From positions 1-5,351 of the forward strand of contig QNDP01000121.1 in the NCBI GenBank assembly GCA_003645975.1: DNA of 5,351 nt, in the 5' to 3' direction. Position 1 is the stretch's first letter; every line of letters begins with the position of its first letter. This DNA comes from Candidatus Hydrothermota bacterium. GTDB taxonomy: Bacteria; Hydrothermota; Hydrothermia; B15-G9. A program made the translations under genes and the position numbers. Positions 1-5,182 of the stretch are shown here, piece after piece. The notes below the pieces were generated by a model that was not told the origin of the DNA, did no database searches, and saw only the letters and a list, made by a program, of their open reading frames with translations.

Positions 1-1
1 A

Positions 2-172
2 ATGTGGCAGCGCAGGGCCGCTGCATCGGCCAGTGCAGTGGTAGCAGCCACATGGTTGTCCAAAAGGATAGAACATCTAACTCTGGATTATCTTGAGTTT
101 GACCAGGCGATACACGATGTAGGGACAGTGATGCCGTTAACAGAGGAGGTTCTGAGAGAAATTACCAATTAG
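2..172 (+). CDS. 3' end of an unrecognised gene (partial, runs off the left edge)
   Basis: This frame is open from the window edge to a TAG at 170-172, giving 56 residues. The ATG at 2-4 is probably internal, because no ribosome site can be seen and the frame is not closed on the left. The peptide begins Ala-rich (AAASAVVAATWLS) and continues with an amphipathic, acidic stretch (LDYLEFDQAIHDVG) and a helix-like tail (LTEEVLREITN). This composition looks like a genuine C-terminus, and the two competing frames are poorer: one closes near 100 with a low-complexity Cys/Ser-rich translation. I do not recognise the family. The same frame stays open after the TAG for another 66 codons (see next entry), so this may be a natural end or an interrupted gene. 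Confidence 0.35.
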   Translation: MWQRRAAASASAVVAATWLSKRIEHLTLDYLEFDQAIHDVGTVMPLTEEVLREITN

Positions 173-432
173 TTAGAAGAGGTATCCCGTGCGACAAAGA
201 ACTATTATTCAATGGCGGAACTTGCGAGATATGCGTTGTATGACTTGAGGAGTTCCGGTTTGAGCGTTGAGGAATCGCTGGCTGCTCCGAATTTATCAAA
301 AACCGAATTGTTGATCAATTTTTGGGGTTCGTGGAGGAATCTATGGAGGTTGAGTCGATTATCGATGATTTAGGTTTGCATCATCGATGTATTTGTAGTG
401 GTTGCACTTCGGATTATCGCCGTTTGTATTGA
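173..432 (+). pseudogene. coding-like but broken stretch, possible gene remnant
   Basis: Downstream of the TAG at 170-172 the same frame stays open to a TAG at 371-373. It gives a helix-rich, charged peptide (LEEVSRATKNYYSMAELARY, then SSGLSVEESLAAPNLSKTELL) that becomes implausible after about 320 (WGSWRNLWRLSR). From about 271 a second frame is open to the TGA at 430-432 and reads plausibly (FLGFVEESMEVESIIDDLGL). A frameshift between about 271 and 325 would join the two good halves. An internal ATG at 212 could start a 53-residue ORF, but no Shine-Dalgarno site precedes it. The simplest reading is a decayed gene, perhaps the continuation of the upstream frame. A chance open frame of this length is also possible, and no family is recognised. 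Confidence 0.25.
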
Positions 433-457
433 CAGCGTAAAGCCTTCTGCTTACCAT
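429..457 (+). promoter_or_regulatory. sigma-70-like promoter of the tRNA-Leu gene
   Basis: A perfect -35 box TTGACA (429-434) is followed by a 17-bp spacer and a TACCAT -10 box (452-457, four of six consensus bases). The predicted transcription start at about 464 lies about a dozen bases before the mature tRNA 5' end at 476, a normal short tRNA leader. The glycosyltransferase at 578 may share this transcript, because no terminator separates it from the tRNA. Confidence 0.6.
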
Positions 458-475
458 AAAAGCCCTCTTTGAAAA

Positions 476-559
476 GCCGGGGTGGCGGAATTGGCAGACG
501 CGCATGGTTGAGGGCCATGTGGGCTTCGGCCCGTGCGGGTTCAAATCCCGCCCCCGGCA
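476..559 (+). tRNA. tRNA-Leu, anticodon GAG
   Basis: This is a complete class II cloverleaf. The 7-bp acceptor stem pairs GCCGGGG (476-482) with CCCCGGC (552-558), and the discriminator is A559, as expected for tRNA-Leu. The D stem is GCG/CGC (485-487 with 499-501). The anticodon stem CATGG/CCATG (503-507, 515-519) encloses the loop TTGAGGG, with anticodon GAG at 510-512 and G at position 37. The long variable arm is a perfect 4-bp stem, GGGC/GCCC with a TTCG loop (521-532). The T stem GCGGG/CCCGC (535-539, 547-551) encloses the loop TTCAAAT. The 3' CCA is not encoded. It reads CUC and CUU leucine codons. Confidence 0.97.
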
Positions 560-577
560 TCTTTAATTCTCTCGAAA

Positions 578-1360
578 ATGAGACCTTTCCTCTCTTTTAT
601 CCTCATTAACTTTCGACTTGCGAAGGATTTGATCCGATGCGTTGACTCGATCCTCAGCTCCTCTATGGACTTCCCTTTCGAGATCATAGTCGTGAATGTC
701 CCATCTGGTGATGGAACCGAAGCTTTTGCAGCCCAGCATCCTGAGATAAGGCTCCTGACGGCCGAAAAGTTTTCCATCTCCGGACTGAGAAACATCGGCC
801 TCAAGGCGTCGCTCGGAAAATACAAGCTTATCTTGGACACGGACCTCGTCCTCGCAAAGGACGCCGTGTCGAACGGGATCGAGCTGATGGAGTCGGAGCC
901 GAGCATTGCGGTCGCAGGGTTCGACCTCATATCCGAAGACGGCTCATCTCAGTTCAACGGACGGAGGTTCCCGACACCGTTGACCATCTTGGCGCGCAGA
1001 ACGCCGCTCGGAAGATCGATACTCAGATGGGAAATCAAGCGCCACCTTTACGAAGATGCGGACAGAGACCAGGACTTTGAGGTCGATTGGGTTAGCGGCG
1101 CGACGATGCTCATGAGGGGTTCCGCTCTGAGGGACATCGGATTGCTCGACGAAAGGTTCGTCTATGGCTTCGAGGATGTCGATTGGTGCTATCGAGCGAA
1201 GCGGATGGGCTGGAAGGTGTTCCTTTCGGGGCGCTCAAAGGCGGTCCACAGGCAGCACAGGCGGAGCGCACGGTCTTTGTGGTTTGCATATCAACACTTA
1301 CGAAGTGCTGCCCTCTTTTACCAAAAACACGGCTTTAAATCGATATTCGGTCGCATTTGA
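578..1360 (+). CDS. family 2 glycosyltransferase (rhamnosyltransferase-like)
   Basis: This 260-residue protein has the single GT-A fold of family GT2, which transfers a sugar from a nucleotide donor to a glycan or lipid acceptor, usually at the cytoplasmic face of the membrane. The N-terminus has the usual beta strand and helix (FLSFILINFRLAKDLIRCVDSI). A nucleotide-binding strand follows (EIIVVN, about 35-40), then LRNIGLKAS.GKYKLILDTDL with the DxD metal motif D87-D89. Further on is VDWVSGATMLMR (169-180) and the acceptor-side motif FVYGFEDVDWCYRAK (194-208, with E199, D200, D202), as in WbbL-type enzymes. No membrane segment is visible. The reading frame extends upstream to 533, but that lies inside tRNA-Leu, so I place the start at ATG 578, which has no Shine-Dalgarno site. 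The acceptor is unknown, and no other glycan genes are in view. Confidence 0.9.
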   Translation: MRPFLSFILINFRLAKDLIRCVDSILSSSMDFPFEIIVVNVPSGDGTEAFAAQHPEIRLLTAEKFSISGLRNIGLKASLGKYKLILDTDLVLAKDAVSNGIELMESEPSIAVAGFDLISEDGSSQFNGRRFPTPLTILARRTPLGRSILRWEIKRHLYEDADRDQDFEVDWVSGATMLMRGSALRDIGLLDERFVYGFEDVDWCYRAKRMGWKVFLSGRSKAVHRQHRRSARSLWFAYQHLRSAALFYQKHGFKSIFGRI

Positions 1361-1402
1361 ACTCACATCATCTTCATAATGCTTTGATTCCAATCTAATA
1401 TG

Positions 1403-1429
1403 CATAATTGCAATTGTTGACAAATTATG
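1403..1429 (+). promoter_or_regulatory. possible operator dyads overlapping the arsR promoter
   Basis: Three nested symmetries lie over and just before the -35 box. The first is an inverted repeat, CATAATT (1403-1409) with AATTATG (1423-1429). The second is a 10-bp perfect palindrome, AATTGCAATT (1406-1415). The third is TTGT-TG-ACAA (1414-1423), which contains part of the -35 box. ArsR/SmtB repressors usually bind A/T-rich imperfect dyads overlapping the promoter, so autoregulation from here is plausible. The region is very A/T-rich and some symmetry is expected by chance. Confidence 0.35.
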
Positions 1430-1445
1430 TCGTTTTTGTTAAAAT
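1417..1445 (+). promoter_or_regulatory. strong sigma-70-like promoter of the arsR-nfnAB operon
   Basis: The -35 box is a perfect TTGACA (1417-1422). After exactly 17 bp comes the -10 box TAAAAT (1440-1445, five of six consensus bases). The predicted start at about 1452 leaves a leader of about 65 nt before the arsR start codon. The flanks are A/T-rich compared with the surrounding genes, as expected for a real promoter, and dyads overlap the -35 box. Confidence 0.8.
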
Positions 1446-1473
1446 GGGCAATCTTTCCATAAGTTTGAACTGT

Positions 1474-1492
1474 TAAGTCCTTGTGGGACTTA
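1474..1492 (+). promoter_or_regulatory. hairpin in the arsR operon leader
   Basis: TAAGTCC (1474-1480) and GGACTTA (1486-1492) form a perfect 7-bp stem with a 5-nt loop, extendable by one G-U pair. It lies between the predicted transcription start and the Shine-Dalgarno site at 1504. It has no U-tract, so it is not an intrinsic terminator. It could be a DNA dyad bound by the regulator downstream of the start site, an mRNA-stabilising stem, or chance. Confidence 0.4.
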
Positions 1493-1517
1493 GAGAAAAC
1501 TGTAAGGAGGCAGAGAA

Positions 1518-1850
1518 ATGGCCAAAAGGGCACGAGAAAAAGTGAAAGATATTGATGATCCAAGAAAAGAGATATTTGCCGCATTGGCCTGCGGCAGAAG
1601 ATTGCAAATAATTGAACTCCTCAAAGAAGGTGAAAAGTGTGCCTCTGACCTAATCCCCATACTTGACATCGACCAGTCTGCTGTTTCCCGCCATCTCTCA
1701 ATCCTCAAAAAAGCTGGTATACTTACATCCCACAAAGAAGGCGTCAATGTGTATTACAGGATTGCAAACCAAAAAGTGTTCGACCTGTTGAGCATAGCTA
1801 CTGAAATCATAAAGGAGCGAAGCAAAGAAGTGATTAAAAAGTTAAAATGA
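1518..1850 (+). CDS. ArsR/SmtB-family winged-helix transcriptional regulator
   Basis: This 110-residue protein has the compact winged-helix fold of ArsR/SmtB repressors, which dimerise, bind operator dyads and let go when a metal or redox/thiol signal is sensed. ALACGRRLQIIELL (22-35) matches the helix that usually reads AL.d.tRl.Il.lL. CASDLIPILDIDQSAVSRHLSILKKAGIL (41-69) covers the helix-turn-helix with its recognition helix. SHKEGVNVYYRI (71-82) is the beta wing. The C-terminal helix (86-110) is Lys/Glu-rich and should dimerise. The metal box ELCVCDL of classical ArsR is reduced to EKCASDL, leaving C41, with C25 the only other Cys. An ideal Shine-Dalgarno site AAGGAGG (1504-1510) lies 7 nt before the ATG. 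It is first in the operon with nfnAB, so it probably regulates itself and them; the signal is unknown. Confidence 0.92.
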   Translation: MAKRAREKVKDIDDPRKEIFAALACGRRLQIIELLKEGEKCASDLIPILDIDQSAVSRHLSILKKAGILTSHKEGVNVYYRIANQKVFDLLSIATEIIKERSKEVIKKLK

Positions 1851-1874
1851 ATTTCCAAAAACTTTGCGCCACAC

Positions 1875-1881
1875 AAGGAGG
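1875..1881 (+). promoter_or_regulatory. Shine-Dalgarno site that decides the nfnA start
   Basis: AAGGAGG ends only 2 nt before the first in-frame ATG (1884) and 11 nt before the second (1893). A 2-nt spacer is too short for normal initiation, which favours the ATG at 1893. Confidence 0.6.
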
Positions 1882-1892
1882 ATATGTGCATT

Positions 1893-2744
1893 ATGGGGTA
1901 TAAAATTTTGCAGAAACGGGTGTTGGGGCCGGGTTCCAAAATGATGGTAATCGAAGCACCTTATGTCGCCAGAGCCGCCAAGCCCGGCCAGTTCATCATC
2001 CTCAGAGTCCATGAAAAAGGAGAACGAATACCGTTGACCATCGCCAACGCAGATAAGAAAAACGGCACAGTTACCATCATCTTCCAAGAGGTTGGGAAGA
2101 CGACCATTCATCTCGGACTCCTTGAACCCGGCGATGAACTTCGCGATTTCGTCGGTCCGCTCGGAAAGCCCACAGAAATAAAGAACTTCGGCACAGTTGC
2201 CGCTCTCGGCGGCGGATTCGGAACCGCAGTCCTTTACCCGCTCATAAAAGGCCTGAAAGCAAAAGGCAATTATGTCATCACGATCATCGGATTTCGCACA
2301 AAAGACCTGATATTCCTAACCGACGAACTCTCGGCGGTGAGCGACGAGGTGCATATCACGACGGACGATGGTTCCTATGGGATGAAGGGATTTGTTACTC
2401 ATGCACTTCAAAAATTGCTCGACGAAGGCCGAAAGATAGACCATGTGTTCGCAGTCGGTCCCGTGCCGATGATGAAGGCGACGGCGAATCTGACGCTCAA
2501 ATACAACATCCCGACCACAGTGAGCTTGAACCCGATTATGGTGGACGGAACCGGGATGTGCGGCGCTTGCAGAGTCGAGGTCGGCGGTGAGACCAAGTTC
2601 GCATGCGTCGATGGACCCGAATTCGACGCACACAAAGTCAACTTTGACCTCTTGTCCAAACGGTTGCGGATGTATGTCAAACAGGAGAAGGTCTCCCTCG
2701 AAAACTTCAAGGCACAACTTGAAAAAGCAAAGGAGGCCGTATAA
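1893..2744 (+). CDS. nfnA: NfnA-type FAD/NAD(H)-binding, [2Fe-2S] subunit (sulfide dehydrogenase beta / PyrK-like)
   Basis: This 283-residue protein is a ferredoxin-reductase-fold subunit like NfnA/SudB and dihydroorotate dehydrogenase PyrK. In NfnAB it binds FAD and a [2Fe-2S] cluster and exchanges electrons with NAD(H). KPGQFIILRV and RIPLTIA (45-51) form the FAD barrel. AALGGGFGTAVLYPL (103-117) starts the NAD(H) domain, followed by GFRTKDL (133-139), TTDDGSYG (156-163) and VGPVPMM (188-194). The cluster region has C223, C226 and C238 in MCGACRVEVGG..KFAC, with D218 five residues before the first Cys, in keeping with the three-Cys-plus-Asp ligation reported for NfnA. ATG 1893 is preferred on Shine-Dalgarno spacing and on the family N-terminus (MGYKILQKRVL); ATG 1884 would add three residues. 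It lies 42 nt after arsR and overlaps nfnB by one base. The family is secure, the exact physiological reaction less so. Confidence 0.88.
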   Translation: MGYKILQKRVLGPGSKMMVIEAPYVARAAKPGQFIILRVHEKGERIPLTIANADKKNGTVTIIFQEVGKTTIHLGLLEPGDELRDFVGPLGKPTEIKNFGTVAALGGGFGTAVLYPLIKGLKAKGNYVITIIGFRTKDLIFLTDELSAVSDEVHITTDDGSYGMKGFVTHALQKLLDEGRKIDHVFAVGPVPMMKATANLTLKYNIPTTVSLNPIMVDGTGMCGACRVEVGGETKFACVDGPEFDAHKVNFDLLSKRLRMYVKQEKVSLENFKAQLEKAKEAV

Positions 2745-4186
2745 TGCCCCGCAAGATCATCTATGAACGCACACCTATGGCCAAACTTGACCCCAAAGAA
2801 CGGGTCAAAACCTTTGACGAGGTGGCTTTGGGTTACACCGAAGAGGAGGCACTCAAGGAGGCCGAAAGATGCCTGCTTTGCAAAAGGCCGCCCTGCGTGG
2901 CAGGCTGCCCGGTTCACATCGACATCCCCGGGTTTATCGCATTGATTCAGCAGAGAAAGTTTGTTGAAGCTTCTGAACATATCAAAAAATTCAATCCACT
3001 GCCCGCAGTTTGCGGACGCGTGTGTCCGCAGGAAGACCAGTGTGAGTCAAAATGTATCTTAGGAAAGAAAGGCGAGCCTGTTGCCATCGGGCGTCTTGAA
3101 CGGTTTGTGGCAGATTACGAGCGCGCTCAGGGCGAAATGAGGCTGCCCGAGATCAAGCCGCCTTCCGGCTTCAAAGTCGCCGTCATCGGGTCAGGACCCG
3201 CTGGCCTCGTCGCAGCAAGCGAATTGGCCAAGATGGGACATAAAGTTACTGTCTTCGAGGCACTTCACGAACCCGGCGGTGTCCTCATGTATGGTATCCC
3301 GCAGTTCCGTCTCCCGAAAGAGATCGTTCTGCACGAAGTGGAATACATCAAACGGCTTGGCGTCGAACTCGTTACGAATTTCGTGGTCGGCAAGACGATG
3401 ACCATCGATGAACTTATGCAGGAAGAAGGGTTCGATGCGGTGTTCATCGGCACCGGCGCCGGACTGCCCGTCTGGCTCGGACTCCCCGGTGAGAACCTGC
3501 TCGGCGTCTATTCGGCAAACGAGTTTCTGACAAGGATCAACCTCATGCGCGCCTATAAGTTCCCTGAATACGACACGCCGGTCTTTGTGGGCGAACGAGT
3601 CGGTGTGATAGGGGCTGGCAATGTCGCAATGGACGCCGCACGCTCGGCTCTTAGAGCCGGTGCTAAGGAGGTTTACATCCTCTACCGCAGAACGAAGGAA
3701 TACAGCCCGGCGAGGATCGAGGAGCTCGAGAATGCGATCGAGGAAGGCGTTATATTCAAAGAACTTGTCTCACCTGTGGCGTTCTACGGAGACGAAAACG
3801 GTTGGATCAAAGAGGTCGAGCTGGTTCGGAACAGGCTCGGCGAACCTGACCAGTCGGGTAGAAGACGGCCTGTCAAGATCCCCGGCTCCGAGTTCAGAAT
3901 GCCGATCGACATGATAGTCAATGCGATAGGTCAGCGTCCGAACCCGATAATCGCGCAGACGACGCCCGGACTCGAAATCAATCCGCGGCACGGCACGGTC
4001 AAGGCCAACATGAAAACCTTTGCGACAAGCAAGCCCGGTGTCTTCGCCGGCGGCGATGTCGTAACGGGCGCTGCAACCGTGATACTGGCCGCAGGAGCAG
4101 GCACCGACGCCGCCAAATACATCGACTATTACCTCAAAAACAAGGACAAACCCGGCATCTGGGACGAACTTTATCACATGGAATAA
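2744..4186 (+). CDS. nfnB: NfnB-type NADP(H)-dependent flavoprotein with two Fe-S clusters (annotated elsewhere as glutamate synthase GltA)
   Basis: This full-length 480-residue protein is homologous to the glutamate synthase small subunit and to NfnB. With NfnA it should couple NADH and reduced ferredoxin oxidation to NADP+ reduction, or the reverse, the bifurcating FAD sitting in this subunit. The N-terminal Fe-S domain has C43, C46, C51, C55 (CLLCKRPPCVAGC) and C90, C94, C100, C104 (CGRVCPQEDQCESKC), enough for two [4Fe-4S] clusters. The FAD motif is VIGSGPAG (147-154) with E172 and PGG (177-179). The NADPH motif is VIGAGNVAMD (288-297), with R315/R316 in YRRTKE suited to the 2'-phosphate. 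The C-terminal FAD motif is GVFAGGDVVTGAATV (432-446). The start overlaps the nfnA stop (TAATG), with AAAGGAGG (2729-2736) 7 nt upstream, indicating coupled translation. No glutamine amidotransferase subunit is nearby, which argues against glutamate synthase. SudAB sulfide dehydrogenase is the main alternative. Confidence 0.92.
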   Translation: MPRKIIYERTPMAKLDPKERVKTFDEVALGYTEEEALKEAERCLLCKRPPCVAGCPVHIDIPGFIALIQQRKFVEASEHIKKFNPLPAVCGRVCPQEDQCESKCILGKKGEPVAIGRLERFVADYERAQGEMRLPEIKPPSGFKVAVIGSGPAGLVAASELAKMGHKVTVFEALHEPGGVLMYGIPQFRLPKEIVLHEVEYIKRLGVELVTNFVVGKTMTIDELMQEEGFDAVFIGTGAGLPVWLGLPGENLLGVYSANEFLTRINLMRAYKFPEYDTPVFVGERVGVIGAGNVAMDAARSALRAGAKEVYILYRRTKEYSPARIEELENAIEEGVIFKELVSPVAFYGDENGWIKEVELVRNRLGEPDQSGRRRPVKIPGSEFRMPIDMIVNAIGQRPNPIIAQTTPGLEINPRHGTVKANMKTFATSKPGVFAGGDVVTGAATVILAAGAGTDAAKYIDYYLKNKDKPGIWDELYHME

Positions 4187-4210
4187 CAGCATGTTGGCAT
4201 AAACATGATC

Positions 4211-4240
4211 AAAGGTCGGGGCGCTTGCCCCGCCTTTTTT
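4211..4240 (+). terminator. intrinsic terminator of the arsR-nfnAB operon
   Basis: CGGGGC (4217-4222) and GCCCCG (4227-4232) form a perfect 6-bp stem around a GCTT loop. With T4216 bulged, the stem extends through GG/CC and into the AAA/TTT flank. It is followed at once by six T (4235-4240), then CTTT. It lies 24 nt after the nfnB stop, and a weaker 6-bp stem CATGTT/AACATG (4190-4207) precedes it. It closes the operon begun at about 1452. Confidence 0.88.
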
Positions 4241-4252
4241 CTTTCGTCGAAA

Positions 4253-5014
4253 ATGAAGGTCGCTTTGGCTTCGTTCATGTTCAGCAAAAATTTGGATGAA
4301 AATGTCGAAAAGGTCAGAACTTTGACGATGGAAGCGGCTGAAAAGAGCGCCGAGATGGTCTGCTTCCCAGAATGTGCACTGACGGGACTTCCGACTGAGG
4401 ACTATGAGGTTGATCGAACACTGGCGACTGAGATTCCGGGGGACTTGACCGATCGTTTGGGTGCAATCGCCCGCAAATTCAGGATCTACATGGCTATCGG
4501 ATTGCTGGAACGGGACGACGGCCGACTTTACGATACCGCCGTGCTTTTCGCCCGTGGTGGAGACATCCTGTTGAAATACAGGAGAATAAGCTCAGGTTGG
4601 CACAGCCGGAATGTGCCCGTCACCCTCTACTGCGAAGGCGACTCCTTTGAGACAGCGGAGATACAGGGCATCAGATTCGGTTTTTTGATATGCGGCGACC
4701 TATTTGAGCCAGAAGCCTTCAGGTTGGCGCAGGAAGCCAGGCCGGATGTCCTGATCGTTCCACTTTCGAGGTCCTTCGAGCACGGCGAATACGATGTCGA
4801 ACGGTGGAACCGCGAAGAAAAATGGGTCTATGCGAAACAGGTTGCGAAGGTCGGGATAACTTCTTTGCTGATAAACGCATTGGAGCCGAAAGAGTTGGGT
4901 GGCTCATTTGGAGGGCTGATGGTGATAGACTCCAACGGAGAGATTTTGGCGGAAACTCCTATCGGCAGACCGAATCTTTTGATTTACAAACTCGATTTCG
5001 CTGAAAAAGGTTAG
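4253..5014 (+). CDS. nitrilase-superfamily carbon-nitrogen hydrolase with an altered catalytic triad
   Basis: This 253-residue protein is the length of a single carbon-nitrogen hydrolase domain, a cytosolic fold that usually hydrolyses amides, carbamoyl groups or nitriles with a Glu-Lys-Cys triad. MKVALASFMFSKNLDENVEK is the typical first strand and helix. E40 in MVCFPECALTG matches the catalytic Glu. C147 in GFLICGDLFEPE (143-154) matches the nucleophile elbow, followed by PDVLIVPLSRS (164-174). GGSFGGLMVIDSNGEILAE (216-234) is the conserved C-terminal strand pair. The catalytic Lys normally sits in YxKxHL; here the segment is KYRRIS (108-113), placing R111 at that position, so activity is uncertain. 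The frame is open from ATG 4205, but that start falls within or before the terminator hairpin. ATG 4253 gives the family N-terminus despite having no Shine-Dalgarno site. The substrate is unknown. Confidence 0.88.
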   Translation: MKVALASFMFSKNLDENVEKVRTLTMEAAEKSAEMVCFPECALTGLPTEDYEVDRTLATEIPGDLTDRLGAIARKFRIYMAIGLLERDDGRLYDTAVLFARGGDILLKYRRISSGWHSRNVPVTLYCEGDSFETAEIQGIRFGFLICGDLFEPEAFRLAQEARPDVLIVPLSRSFEHGEYDVERWNREEKWVYAKQVAKVGITSLLINALEPKELGGSFGGLMVIDSNGEILAETPIGRPNLLIYKLDFAEKG

Positions 5015-5040
5015 TCATAACGCCGATACCGATTTATAAG

Positions 5041-5118
5041 TCATCCTAAAACAGCCTCCTTGATGTAAGGATAAAATGTCAGCTTCTTTAAATGCTTCTT
5101 TATCTTCTCAAACACTTT
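5041..5118 (-). pseudogene. coding-like minus-strand tail, possible gene remnant
   Basis: Read on the minus strand from 5118, the frame gives a lysine-rich, protein-like tail (KVFEKIKKHLKKL, then TFYPYIKEAVLG) ending at a TGA (5043-5041). An AAGGAGG (5061-5055) lies 10 nt before an ATG (5044-5042) that overlaps this TGA as ATGA, the layout of a coupled gene pair. The second ORF stops after nine codons, and upstream the tail runs straight into the palindromic repeats. It may be the end of a gene disrupted by the repeats. The evidence is suggestive only, and no family is recognised. Confidence 0.22.
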
Positions 5119-5141
5119 CCCTGAAGGGCGAGGGGAGAGAG

Positions 5142-5180
5142 TTCCTTCCCCTCTGGGGGGGAAGGTTAGGATGGGGGCAA
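5142..5180. repeat. 39-bp palindromic intergenic repeat, copy 1
   Basis: The unit begins TTCCTTCCCC and ends ATGGGGGCAA. Its core is a perfect 8-bp inverted repeat, CCTTCCCC (5144-5151) with GGGGAAGG (5158-5165), and a 6-nt loop. It is an imperfect direct repeat of copy 2, with starts 41 bp apart. It resembles the G/C-rich palindromic sequences scattered between genes in many bacteria (REP-like). No transposase is linked. Confidence 0.75.
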
Positions 5181-5182
5181 AA

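Noticed and set aside
7..24. GCAGCG/CGCTGC hairpin at the left edge
   Set aside because: It falls in the Ala-rich coding-like frame (GCN-rich codons) and has no T-run, so composition explains it.
359..544. Minus-strand 61-codon frame over the tRNA and its promoter
   Set aside because: Most of it is antisense to tRNA-Leu and its leader, and the translation has no protein-like pattern.
476..559. tRNA-Leu as an integration (att) site
   Set aside because: I see no second copy of the tRNA 3' end, no integrase and no phage or plasmid genes in the window.
541..930. Minus-strand 129-codon frame inside the glycosyltransferase
   Set aside because: It is antisense to a clear GT2 gene with intact motifs and has no ribosome site.
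2408..2980. Minus-strand 190-codon frame across the nfnA-nfnB junction
   Set aside because: It is antisense to two conserved genes; its openness follows from their codon usage.
3770..4192. Minus-strand 140-codon frame in the 3' part of nfnB
   Set aside because: It is a shadow of nfnB; the plus strand carries the conserved GVFAGGDVVTG motif.
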